Positions 16,549 to 24,093 of a stretch of 64,000 bases of DNA are shown piece by piece. The notes under the pieces were generated by a model that was not told the origin of the DNA, searched no databases, and saw only the letters and a list, made by a program, of their open reading frames with translations. The position numbers were made by a program, and so were the translations under genes. Where the stretch lies: assembly GCF_031626875.1 (NCBI RefSeq), contig NZ_JANDMF010000010.1, positions 56,483 to 120,482 of the forward strand, in the 5' to 3' direction. Each line of letters starts with the position of its first letter. Within the stretch, counting starts at the first letter, position 1. Source of the stretch: Clostridium sp031626875 (GTDB taxonomy: Bacteria > Bacillota > Clostridia > Clostridiales > Clostridiaceae).

Positions 16549-16791
16549 TTAAACTCTTTCATATGTTTTCTCAAATATGTCAGGCTTACAAGGATAAAAT
16601 TCACCATTTACACCTTTTATGATATAATCATTTAAATTAGCTTGCATAACCCCCTCTAAAGTTGGAATATTTATATATCCTTGTGCAACAAAAGTTTCAT
16701 GTTCTACTATTATAAAATCATCAACTTCTCTAAAATTATAACCCTTCCATTGTATAGCTTCAATTACTACTGGTTTCTTTCTATATTCCAC
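16549..16791 (-). CDS. PGDYG-like small phage protein
   Basis: 80 residues from a GTG at 16791 that shares one base with the upstream stop; GGAAGGA precedes it. The sequence EYRKKPVVIEAIQWKG at the start and NLNDYIIKGVNGEFYPCKPD near the end follow the PGDYG domain pattern (xGDYIIKGVxGExYPxKPxIF), found in many phages and of unknown function. It is coupled to the Acb2-like gene and bounded by terminators, so the two form a small cargo unit inside the head module. A counter-defence link is only suggested by this pairing. Confidence 0.75.
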   Translation of the reverse strand: MEYRKKPVVIEAIQWKGYNFREVDDFIIVEHETFVAQGYINIPTLEGVMQANLNDYIIKGVNGEFYPCKPDIFEKTYERV

Positions 16792-17156
16792 TACTTTTCA
16801 TTCCTTCCAAGTACATTTCTTTCAATTCTGTCCTCAACTCTTCTATTCATCCACATTAAAGCTTCTTCTATGTGAGTTAATGCGACTGCATTTTCTCTGC
16901 TTGAAAATGGTCCAGCTTGAAAACTTTTTAATCTATCCCTTACTATTTCCAATAAGTCGGTATCAATTACTCCATGTTGGCTGCCTTCTTCATTTCTTGG
17001 ACCTTCTTGAAGTTTAATTTTAGTTTCTATAGGCTGCATTAATCCTTTATCGGAAACTATTAAATATTCATGATACGCACCTCCTGGACCTTCTTCACCT
17101 ATTTTATAAACATCATTTAACTTTTCTCTTTTTTGAATTGTTGATAATTTTTCCAT
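16791..17156 (-). CDS. Acb2/Tad1-hairpin-like protein: possible cyclic-nucleotide sponge (anti-CBASS/anti-Thoeris)
   Basis: 121 residues. Residues 1-48 include YKIGEEGPGGAYHEYLIV. Residues 49-117 follow the pattern I associate with the Acb2/Tad1 hairpin family: LQEGP, then a glycine turn, LLEIVRDRLKSFQAGPF, SRENAVALTHIEEALMWM and NRRVEDRIERNVLGRN, that is two long helices with conserved FQ-GPF and RENA-AL motifs. Known: Acb2 and Tad1 oligomers bind cyclic oligonucleotides or gcADPR and block CBASS or Thoeris. The family call is from memory of the pattern. Ligand specificity cannot be read. It is first of a two-gene unit between minor head and scaffold genes. Confidence 0.7.
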   Translation of the reverse strand: MEKLSTIQKREKLNDVYKIGEEGPGGAYHEYLIVSDKGLMQPIETKIKLQEGPRNEEGSQHGVIDTDLLEIVRDRLKSFQAGPFSSRENAVALTHIEEALMWMNRRVEDRIERNVLGRNEK

Positions 17157-17184
17157 AACTTAAATTCCTCCTTAAATAAAAATA

Positions 17185-17202
17185 AGCCTTATTACTAAGA
17201 CT
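17185..17202 (-). terminator. Terminator-like hairpin after the minor head gene
   Basis: On the minus strand AGTCTTA, a 4-nt loop and TAAGGCT, then TTATTTTTATTT. The arms are nearly identical to those of the hairpin at 16526-16545, so the accessory pair is flanked by similar hairpins. Confidence 0.6.
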
Positions 17203-18090
17203 TTAATCCTCTAATTTTTCATTCTTCCATTCTGAATACGATGTATAATCAATATTTTCTTTAGTATTATTATCAAGCCTTGTATTTGGCCTATAATCAG
17301 CATTAGGCAACAATATATAGCAACATCTACACCCTATATGAAGTGGCAATTCTGGCCTATCTTCATCAGCTTTAAATGTCTTATCATCATAACTTGCACA
17401 CTCTTCACAAGTTTTATCATCCAAAGTAGCTGAATACAAAACATTTTGTCCATTATGGTCCTCAAAAAACTGTTCATTGACTTGATTTTGAACCCTTGCA
17501 ACTTCATTATTTACAAGCCGAGAAGTAAAAGACGCATCAACATTAAATCTATGCTTTATTATGCTTTCAATCTCATTTACATTAGTATTGCCTTTAAGAA
17601 AGTCTTTAAGTTCTTTTTTTAGCTGCTTTGCAACATCATTTTTATTGTCATAAATTCTATCAGAGTAATTTTTACCCTTGATGGCTTTATTAACAATTTT
17701 ATTAATCTGTTTACTTCTAACTTTTTGTAATTCATAACCAGCACCTAAACCTAATAAATAAGAACTTGAATAATATTTATCTTGTCCAATGTTAATTAAC
17801 AAGTCTTGTACATTGCCTTTCTCGGCTCCATATTCCTTTTGTAAAATCTCTTGAATAATTATGCCTAGTTTCTTGTACTCCTTGTCTATGGAGGTGTTAG
17901 GCATGTTCAAATTAGTGTCAGCAACTTCGTATCTTAAAATTATATTAGCAATCTCTTGAAGTATTCTATCCCTGCTTATTTTTTGAGCCTGTAAGAGTTT
18001 TATCAACTCCTGGTCCCCTTTTTCATATAAAACCTTAGCAAAATATAGACTTTTATCAATAAAAAATTGCTGCTCTTTACTAATTTTCAT
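17203..18090 (-). CDS. Minor head protein, SPP1 gp7 / Mu F type
   Basis: Start at ATG 18090 with AGGTG 7 nt before it. About 295 residues, helical N-terminus (LIKLLQAQKISRDRILQEIA), and a C-terminal Mu-F domain with TCEECASYDDKTF, then LPLHIGCRCCYILLP. The Cys/His arrangement C-x2-C and H-x2-C-R-C is diagnostic. Known: binds the portal and helps DNA ejection. It overlaps the portal gene end by 11 nt. Confidence 0.88.
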   Translation of the reverse strand: MKISKEQQFFIDKSLYFAKVLYEKGDQELIKLLQAQKISRDRILQEIANIILRYEVADTNLNMPNTSIDKEYKKLGIIIQEILQKEYGAEKGNVQDLLINIGQDKYYSSSYLLGLGAGYELQKVRSKQINKIVNKAIKGKNYSDRIYDNKNDVAKQLKKELKDFLKGNTNVNEIESIIKHRFNVDASFTSRLVNNEVARVQNQVNEQFFEDHNGQNVLYSATLDDKTCEECASYDDKTFKADEDRPELPLHIGCRCCYILLPNADYRPNTRLDNNTKENIDYTSYSEWKNEKLED

Positions 18091-19444
18091 TAACTGCACC
18101 TACTTTATCCAAATTAACATCATCCATAGATTCTTTTTCTTCTTTCTTGATTTTTTCACCTTCAGCTATTACATTTTCAACCCTTGGGAGCCAACTTCTT
18201 TTAGTTTCATTTGAAACAACTTCATGAGGTATTTGCGTAATCATTTGAGCTATTGAAGTTTCATCAACTGGAACATTAGGAGTAAATTCAGACTTAACTA
18301 AATTAACATCATAACTCTTACTGGCTGTTAAATATAAATACTTAAATAAGCATGTCAGCCTAATTTTTATAATATTTTTCATAGCCTTTTCATTCATCTT
18401 ACACTTTGCTTCAAGATTTTGGAGTCTACTTCTTAAAGCTACGCCGCTAAGATTACTTTGCAACTTCTCATTAGTATCTAAATGTGATGTTAATGTATAA
18501 ATAAGGCCCTTTAATTCATCTCTGGTATTTTTTATAAAAGTATCATTGATATTTTTAATTAACCATTCTGCATCCTGTTCTTTTTTATCACCAAACAATA
18601 AGACACAATTATCTTTTATTACAGGTTGTCTTTTAACGGGTTTTCCATCTTTATCAACAATAACCTTTCCATCCTTATCAGTTTCACTTTCTAACTCTAT
18701 TCCAAACATTTTCATAATAGCGTTTCTAGTATCAGAAATTTCGCTTGTCATGTCAGACAGATTAGTTTCAAAAGCATCTTGAAGAGTTTTTATAGTCCTA
18801 TAGATAGTTTTATCACCCTCAACATATCCCCTATCTATACTATATTTTTTACCTCCAACAACACCAAATCCTACTGGAACAATCCCAAAATAATGTGTTG
18901 TAGCTGCTGAAATTTCTGTCCATGTAGAATCAAAATGATAAATAAACTTATTTGTATAAACATCAATATACTCTTTTTCATCCAATTGTTTTTTATATGT
19001 ATGCAAGAAATAAATTGGTTCATCATCCACAATGTACATATATCCATTAAGCGGATTTACTATTTTATTTTTAAACTTCAAATTTTTATCTAAATAACTA
19101 ATTTCATAAGCTAGTCCATATTTTATTAATTCAATTCCAAGATTAATGTCATGATCCTCAACATTATTACTTAAAACATAATTAATATCCTTAACAACTT
19201 CTGCGTTATCATCTTTAGCAGTATAAGTAATATCATTACCAAAAGAATATTGAGCTTCTTCATCGACTAACTTTTGTACAAAATTTGTATTGCATATTAA
19301 ATTACTTCTACCTGCCATTGGTGTAAAGCTTGCTAGAGTATCAGTATTACCATAGTAATATCTATTAATTTCTTCATAGTGTGTTCTTTTAGTTATATAA
19401 TCAGAATAACATCTTTGTATTAACTCTAATTCCTCAATATCCAC
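18080..19444 (-). CDS. Portal protein, SPP1 gp6 family
   Basis: 454 residues beginning MDIEELELIQRCYSDYITKR. The YYYGNTDTL and SNLICNTNFVQKLVDEEAQY segments and the SDTRNAIMKMFGI stem-like helices match the Phage_prot_Gp6 portal family, whose typical length is about 450-500. It forms the dodecameric DNA gateway. Located between TerL and the minor head gene, the standard order. Confidence 0.9.
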   Translation of the reverse strand: MDIEELELIQRCYSDYITKRTHYEEINRYYYGNTDTLASFTPMAGRSNLICNTNFVQKLVDEEAQYSFGNDITYTAKDDNAEVVKDINYVLSNNVEDHDINLGIELIKYGLAYEISYLDKNLKFKNKIVNPLNGYMYIVDDEPIYFLHTYKKQLDEKEYIDVYTNKFIYHFDSTWTEISAATTHYFGIVPVGFGVVGGKKYSIDRGYVEGDKTIYRTIKTLQDAFETNLSDMTSEISDTRNAIMKMFGIELESETDKDGKVIVDKDGKPVKRQPVIKDNCVLLFGDKKEQDAEWLIKNINDTFIKNTRDELKGLIYTLTSHLDTNEKLQSNLSGVALRSRLQNLEAKCKMNEKAMKNIIKIRLTCLFKYLYLTASKSYDVNLVKSEFTPNVPVDETSIAQMITQIPHEVVSNETKRSWLPRVENVIAEGEKIKKEEKESMDDVNLDKVGAVNEN

Positions 19445-19455
19445 CTTAGCACCTC

Positions 19456-20721
19456 CTATCTATATAAATCACTAAGTGTTGCAATTTTTAAAATAGTTCT
19501 TTTACTGCCTATTTCTGTAGTAATTCCATATCTAAGCGAATCCAAACCATGGTTATACTTATCTATTGGCCTATTAATATACTCGCCACTTCTATCCTTG
19601 ATCCAGCAATAATTTTTCAATTCCTCTTTTAACCAAACACACTTAGGATGAACTATAATTTCATATTGCTGCAATATATTAATTCCATTAAGAATAGAAT
19701 CTTTTCCTTTTACTGCTGCTCTAACTCTATCAAGTCCATTTCTTCTTAATTCCTCTATGCTCTTAGGTTCAGCACTATCACAAGTTATGACCTCTTTTCT
19801 ATATCCCATTTCTATAACTTTCTTTGCAATTTCATCATTAAGAAGTCCTTTTTCTTGAAATTCATCAAAGCACCATATTCGCTTGTTGAGCTGGTCCAGC
19901 ACCTCGCAGCCAAATGCTGTCGGGTCATTGGTGAAACCAAAGTCAAGATTAAAAATAGCCTTACTACCTTTTACAGTTCTTAATATTTCCCTATAGTCAA
20001 ACAATTCTTCTCTCCAGTTTGTATAAATCAACTTAGAAAGTGTTGCAAATTCACCTAAAGCATAAATCCTATAATAAACTGGATTAGTCTTTTTCATTTC
20101 CAGTAAGTTATCAATATAATCCTGCGGCAAGAACTTATTATCCTTATAGGTTGTCTTAAGAACCATTGTATTAGACTTGTTATAGCCATCCTTAAACCAT
20201 CTTTTATAAACCCAATTTTCTTTACTTACTGGGTTAAACATTACATGTACCTGGTTATATAATTTTTTACTTCTAAGTCTTAAACATAATTGATCAAATG
20301 TAAATTCATCGATTTCACTCGCTTCTTCCACTACAATATCATCAATATCAGCAATAGACTTTATACGCTCTGGATCATCAAGCCCTTTAAATAAAAAAGA
20401 GCTACCATTTGGTAACTCAATTGTTAAATCTGTTTTATTAATTTTGCAATCTTCATACATTCCCCAACTGGACAATATAGATTTACATAAAGCAAAAACA
20501 GAATCTTTTAAAGTGTTGCTAACTTTTCTAGTAACTAAACACCTTCTATTTTCAAATTTTAAATACTTATAAATCATTTTTTGAAATACAAATACTGATT
20601 TTCCAGAACCAGCTCCACCATAATAAACATTAAAACGAGCCTTATAATTTTCAAGCTGAGGTAGATAAACCTCATTAAATATTTTTTTGCTTATTTTAAT
20701 TTTTGTTGAGATATTATCCAC
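19456..20721 (-). CDS. terL: Terminase large subunit (SPP1 G2P-like)
   Basis: 421 residues. Walker A GGAGSGKS at 35-42, Walker B DIVVEEAS at about 128-135, and a C-terminal RNase-H-like nuclease starting with AIFNLDFGFTNDPTAFG, with DSAEPKSIEEL and YNHGLDSLRYG later. This two-domain structure and length are those of Terminase_3 family motors, which mostly package by headful. It drives DNA into the prohead and cuts the concatemer. Confidence 0.95.
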   Translation of the reverse strand: MDNISTKIKISKKIFNEVYLPQLENYKARFNVYYGGAGSGKSVFVFQKMIYKYLKFENRRCLVTRKVSNTLKDSVFALCKSILSSWGMYEDCKINKTDLTIELPNGSSFLFKGLDDPERIKSIADIDDIVVEEASEIDEFTFDQLCLRLRSKKLYNQVHVMFNPVSKENWVYKRWFKDGYNKSNTMVLKTTYKDNKFLPQDYIDNLLEMKKTNPVYYRIYALGEFATLSKLIYTNWREELFDYREILRTVKGSKAIFNLDFGFTNDPTAFGCEVLDQLNKRIWCFDEFQEKGLLNDEIAKKVIEMGYRKEVITCDSAEPKSIEELRRNGLDRVRAAVKGKDSILNGINILQQYEIIVHPKCVWLKEELKNYCWIKDRSGEYINRPIDKYNHGLDSLRYGITTEIGSKRTILKIATLSDLYR

Positions 20722-20738
20722 CTCCTTTCAAATAAAAA

Positions 20739-20758
20739 GAACTCTATTTCTAGAGTTC
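20739..20758 (-). terminator. Terminator upstream of terL
   Basis: GAACTCT/AGAGTTC stem with a 6-nt loop, then TTTTTATTT on the minus strand. It lies between the coiled-coil gene and terL, so terL needs read-through or antitermination. Confidence 0.65.
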
Positions 20759-20800
20759 TCCATTAAATTCAAATTGCACTATGATAGTTATATAACTACT

Positions 20801-21322
20801 TTATGGAATTAAAAACAACATTTTAATTCCAACAAAAAAGTATTTTATGGCAGCTTCTACTCCCATTTCTATCATTTTCTTTTGTATTAACTTTATGAAA
20901 TTTTCATTTAAATTACCAGCAGCTTGTTTTATATCTGATAATTCTTTTTCAATAATTGCTAAATTAGCTTCTGTAACTTTGCCTCCTAATTCAATTGTAT
21001 CAATTAGTGAATCTATCTTTTCAAGCACTTCTTTTTGATCTCTATTTACACTTTGCAAAAGGAAAACTTTAAAATGATCTAACATTAATCTTTCTTCATT
21101 TATTTCTGTATTTCTTTTATTCAACTCTGTATTTAAAATTTCTCTCTCTCTTTTTTCTCTATTGTTCTTTGCTATATCCTGAGAAACTTTATCAAAATCT
21201 ATGCCCCCTCTATTAAAACCACCCATAAAATTAATTGAATTTTGAGCAGGATCAATATTTTTTATAATGTCAGTATTAATCATTTTTCCTATATTATTTG
21301 CCCATTCATTTTCGTTACTCAT
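20801..21322 (-). CDS. Coiled-coil protein with C-terminal membrane segment, inserted between TerS and TerL
   Basis: Start at ATG 21322 (MSNENEWANN) because AAAGGAG sits 9 nt upstream; an earlier ATG at 21352 lacks one. About 173 residues: a Gly/Asn-rich patch (NFMGGFNRGGIDFDK), long coiled coil (residues about 60-150, EKREREILNTELNKRNTEINEE), and a hydrophobic end (AAIKYFFVGIKMLFLIP). The family is not recognised. It breaks the usual TerS-TerL pair and is followed by its own terminator, which suggests a cargo gene, possibly a membrane-linked exclusion or toxin-like protein. Confidence 0.6.
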   Translation of the reverse strand: MSNENEWANNIGKMINTDIIKNIDPAQNSINFMGGFNRGGIDFDKVSQDIAKNNREKREREILNTELNKRNTEINEERLMLDHFKVFLLQSVNRDQKEVLEKIDSLIDTIELGGKVTEANLAIIEKELSDIKQAAGNLNENFIKLIQKKMIEMGVEAAIKYFFVGIKMLFLIP

Positions 21323-21352
21323 TAACAACACTCCTTTCATAAAATACAACAT

Positions 21353-21662
21353 TCTACAGAAAGAGTAGTATTCCTTTATTTACATTAATAAAAAATCGCC
21401 CTTTGTTTTGAAAAAATATTTTTATTAACCACGTCCCCAAATCTGAAACGAAATTTAGAAGTATACCCCCTCAAGATTTCGCGTTGGATTTATTTCGCGA
21501 AGTCTACATTTAGCGAAATAGACATAATGTATATCCTATAAGTGCAGTAATATAGCCATTCTTATTAACGACTAGCCTTAACATTTCGCGTTGACCTACA
21601 CGAAATCAATAAAAAGTAGTCTAAAGTTTACAAGAACTAAACAAATTTAGGCCACTTTAACT
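21353..21662. other. 310-bp non-coding region with six ATTTCG motifs; possible packaging site
   Basis: No credible gene on either strand. The stretch 21449-21606 holds ATTTCG(C) three times forward (21476, 21492, 21583) and three times reversed (21449, 21513, 21601). Two copies extend to the 11-mer ATTTCGCGTTG (21476-21486 and 21583-21593). Such GC steps are rare in this DNA. It lies just downstream of terS and upstream of the coiled-coil gene and terL. A pac/cos or regulatory role is inferred. Confidence 0.45.
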
Positions 21663-22061
21663 TTAATCCTCTAGAGTTACATCAATGGTCTTACTCTCTA
21701 TTACCTGTTCTTGTTTGTCTACATAGCCATAGTTGTTCTTCATAGTAAATATGCTACCAACTACACTATCCTTCTTATAAAGCCTCTCTTCGCTCTCCAT
21801 TTCGATTCTAGCCTTGGCTCTCTTTATAGTGTTACGAAACTCGGACTTCACAGTATCATCAACACTCTTTAATAGTTCACAATCATCTTCTTCATACCTT
21901 AACAATGTTAGCCTATTAGTATCTAAATACCATGCTAATCCTGTAATAGTTATATGCTTACCATTATCTTTGGCCCATACATAATAAGCATCTATCTTTT
22001 CTTGTAGTTCTTCAGGACTTTTAAACTTTAATGGTCTACCACCTTTATTAGCTATTCCCAT
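21663..22061 (-). CDS. terS: Terminase small subunit-like DNA-packaging protein
   Basis: 132 residues beginning MGIANKGGRPLKFKSPEELQ. The GGRPLKF-S-EELQEKIDAYF pattern, then TGLAWYLDTNRLTLLRYE (helix-turn-helix), and KRAKARIEMESEERLY, are characteristic of the gp3-like terminase small subunit family in Gram-positive phages. It recognises phage DNA for packaging. It lies upstream of the motif-rich non-coding region. A plain DNA-binding role is the only alternative. Confidence 0.82.
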   Translation of the reverse strand: MGIANKGGRPLKFKSPEELQEKIDAYYVWAKDNGKHITITGLAWYLDTNRLTLLRYEEDDCELLKSVDDTVKSEFRNTIKRAKARIEMESEERLYKKDSVVGSIFTMKNNYGYVDKQEQVIESKTIDVTLED

Positions 22062-22067
22062 AATATT

Positions 22068-22301
22068 TTACACCTCCTTTCCACTCCATATTCTTTTTAA
22101 TTCTTCTAAGCTAAATACGTTAAGTGTGTATGTATCTTTAGTTATTTTAAATACTGTTATTTGTATATTGCTTTTTAGTTTATCCTTTAATTTAATTGGC
22201 ATTGGTACATATTTTAATATTTTAAGTTTTATTCGAGCAATTAATGTTCTCATTCTAAGCAACTTTAATTTAATATTATGAATTACTATACTCTTAATCA
22301 T
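22068..22301 (-). CDS. Small basic phage protein, unknown function
   Basis: Start at ATG 22301 (MIKSIVIHNIKLKLLRMRTLI) with AGGAGG 8 nt upstream. About 77 residues, very rich in Lys/Arg/Ile/Leu, with a short acidic end (SLEELKRIWSGKEV). Positive charge suggests nucleic-acid or membrane contact. It is the gene before terS in the same transcript. No family recognised. Confidence 0.6.
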   Translation of the reverse strand: MIKSIVIHNIKLKLLRMRTLIARIKLKILKYVPMPIKLKDKLKSNIQITVFKITKDTYTLNVFSLEELKRIWSGKEV

Positions 22302-22438
22302 ATTAGCTATCCTCCTAAAACTAAAAGACACCCACAACTTAATGTAAGTGCCTTTTGATTTATTTCTATGATACTAGTATATAGCTTATTAACTAATATA
22401 AACAATAAGATAAATGTAAGTCTTTTCTTATATTTTAA

Positions 22439-22879
22439 TTATCTTTTTATTAGAGGTACTAACTTGTCCTCAATTATCTTCTTTCTTAAAGATATTAAGT
22501 ATATATCATTTCTTTCTACTATGTCAGCTATATCCTCAAATTGTAGCCTTTTAAAATATCTAAGTTCTATTATTATTCTTTCCTTCTCAGTTAATACAGA
22601 TAACATATTATTAACTTTCTCAACTTGTATTTCTTTTCTTCTCTTTTCTCTTTTCAAATATGGTATTCTACCTTCTTTATTGGTAAGTACATTTTCTACT
22701 GCTGAATTAAATTTATTAGTTGATGCTGATTTCTCTTCATAACCAATTGATCCACAACTTACATAATCATTTTCTAATTCTTCAATTTCTAAATCTATAT
22801 TCTTAATTTCAGCTTGTGTACTTTTATAGTTGTATAGCATACCTTCAACTATTTTATAGTAATTAATATTGTTGTTCAT
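22439..22879 (-). CDS. Sigma-70 region 4-like late transcription regulator (ArpU-like)
   Basis: 146 residues. The C-terminal third, MLSVLTEKERIIIELRYFKR then FEDIADIVERND, is a sigma region 4 helix-turn-helix. The N-terminal part is a charged helix pair (EIKNIDLEIEELENDY). Phages of this group place an ArpU/sigma-like protein just before the packaging genes to switch on late transcription. It is coupled to the upstream 51-residue gene. Target promoters would lie between it and terS. Confidence 0.75.
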   Translation of the reverse strand: MNNNINYYKIVEGMLYNYKSTQAEIKNIDLEIEELENDYVSCGSIGYEEKSASTNKFNSAVENVLTNKEGRIPYLKREKRRKEIQVEKVNNMLSVLTEKERIIIELRYFKRLQFEDIADIVERNDIYLISLRKKIIEDKLVPLIKR

Positions 22880-22885
22880 TCATTC

Positions 22886-23041
22886 CTAGCCCTCCATTTT
22901 ATTTATCTTAAGTTCTAATTCTGCTTTTTCTGATTTAAGTTTTGCTACTTCTGTCCACTTTTTATTTTTAACTGCTATTCTAATCTGTCTATTTATTTCT
23001 AAAATTCTATCAGAATAAACTTCTTTAAAATTAATACTCAT
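22886..23041 (-). CDS. Small helical protein (51 aa)
   Basis: ATG at 23041 follows GGGAGG at 7 nt. The product begins MSINFKEVYSDRILEINRQI and continues as a single charged helix with heptad-like Leu/Ile (VAKLKSEKAELELKINKME). It ends 6 nt before the sigma-like gene start, so it is its operon partner. Probably a coiled-coil accessory protein. Its upstream flank is the candidate origin. Confidence 0.6.
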   Translation of the reverse strand: MSINFKEVYSDRILEINRQIRIAVKNKKWTEVAKLKSEKAELELKINKMEG

Positions 23042-23068
23042 ATACAAATCCTCCCAGACAATTTAAAA

Positions 23069-23346
23069 GGTAACCAAAAAGGTAACCATTTTTTTATTAA
23101 TTTAGTTACCTCTCTAACTTAGTTATACTAACGCTTACAGACTATTTTACAAAAAGGTAACCAAATTTTAAAAACTATACGCCTAACTTTTTATATTTAT
23201 ATATAAATATATATACTATATATATATAATATATATTTAATATTTAGTTACTTAGTTACTTTATATAAATAAACGGCTTAACCATGCGTGTTTGAATAGG
23301 TAACCAAAAGGTAACCAAAAGGTAACTTTTTTTGAATTTGGTTACC
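23069..23346. other. Candidate phage replication origin: GGTAACC iterons flanking an AT-only core
   Basis: GGTAACC occurs at 23069, 23081, 23156, 23299 and 23310, with GGTAACT at 23321 and the inverse GGTTACC at 23340. Most copies are preceded by AAAA. Between the two iteron groups, 23187-23254 is almost pure A/T alternation (one C), as expected of an unwinding element. The last iteron and the inverted copy also form a 10-bp-stem hairpin. Iterons plus an AT core in the replication module are standard for phage origins. Direct evidence of initiation is lacking. Confidence 0.7.
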
Positions 23347-23348
23347 TT

Positions 23349-23621
23349 TTAATTTTTTAATGCCTTAATGTCCTTATCTATTTGCTCTAGCTTTTCTTTA
23401 ATGATTGCTATTTCATCATTGTCCTTTATTGCTTGCTGGGGCAAGTGGCTCAAAGCGCCCCCAAAAGTTGTAAAATATCCTATTGGAACCCATCTTTCCT
23501 TTCCTCTGTTTTCCTCTTTTACAGATTCATCATTTCCAGTAACTTTCTTTTCTCTTACTATGAATTGTAAGTTGTCTGTTTCTATTAAATAATCTCCTAT
23601 GTTAATTTTCACTTTTAACAC
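23349..23621 (-). CDS. Phage replication-module protein, unknown function
   Basis: 90 residues: a beta-rich first half (KVKINIGDYLIETDNLQFIVREKKV, RWVPIGYFTTFGGALSHLPQ) and a C-terminal helix (IIKEKLEQIDKDIKALKN). It overlaps the upstream gene by 20 nt and its end borders the iteron array. The FGGALSHL pattern is seen in small clostridial phage proteins of unknown role. Confidence 0.65.
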   Translation of the reverse strand: MLKVKINIGDYLIETDNLQFIVREKKVTGNDESVKEENRGKERWVPIGYFTTFGGALSHLPQQAIKDNDEIAIIKEKLEQIDKDIKALKN

Positions 23622-23991
23622 TCTCCTTTGCTATTTCTAAAGCTACTTTCCAATAGACTTGTAATAAATTAGCCTCTAGCTTTTCATATCCAAATTCAAC
23701 TAAAATTTCATGTCTATCTTTTGCTAGTACATAGATGGTATATCCATATTTATTATCTCTAAGAGGATTCCATTGAATCACTTTTACAATTCCTTTGATC
23801 TTATCCTCTATGAACTTCCTAAGTTGCCCTTCTGTTGGATTTGGTGTAAAATCTAATTCATCTTTAAATGTTCCATAATATATAATTTCGTTCCATGTAT
23901 ATAACATTTCTTCTCTATCAAAATACTCTTTAAATATTCTTTGGATTCTTTCGTTCTGTTCTAAAAATTGCTCTGCTGTTATATATTCCAT
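23602..23991 (-). CDS. Phage replication-module protein, unknown function (129 aa)
   Basis: 129 residues with EYITAEQFLEQNERIQRIFK at the start, WNPLRDNKYGYTIYVLAKDRHEIL and a helical end. ATG at 23991 has AGGAGG overlapping the stop of the 29-residue microprotein. Mixed alpha/beta, soluble. No recognised domain. Confidence 0.6.
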   Translation of the reverse strand: MEYITAEQFLEQNERIQRIFKEYFDREEMLYTWNEIIYYGTFKDELDFTPNPTEGQLRKFIEDKIKGIVKVIQWNPLRDNKYGYTIYVLAKDRHEILVEFGYEKLEANLLQVYWKVALEIAKESVKSEN

Positions 23992-24003
23992 TATTCTTCC
24001 TCC

Positions 24004-24093
24004 TTATTTTTTCTTGCTTGATATTGTTTCACATATCCAATAAACACATGTCATAACAGTAAGACATATCATGCAAATTACATTATCACTCAT
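24004..24093 (-). CDS. Membrane microprotein (29 aa) coupled to the primase gene
   Basis: The start codon overlaps the stop of the primase-helicase gene (ATGA), which suggests translation by reinitiation. The product begins MSDNVICMICLTVMTCVYWIC and ends ETISSKKK. It is one short hydrophobic segment with four Cys and a basic tail. The stop overlaps the ribosome site of the next gene. Expression is inferred from this tight arrangement only. Confidence 0.45.
   Translation of the reverse strand: MSDNVICMICLTVMTCVYWICETISSKKK

Noticed and set aside
22320..22350. Weak hairpin near a phage gene start
   Set aside because: Arms contain mismatches and no clear T run follows; not convincing as terminator.
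23069..23346. Possible CRISPR array because of repeated GGTAACC
   Set aside because: Repeats are only 7-11 bp, unequally spaced, without spacers of constant length and without cas genes; an iteron origin explains them better.
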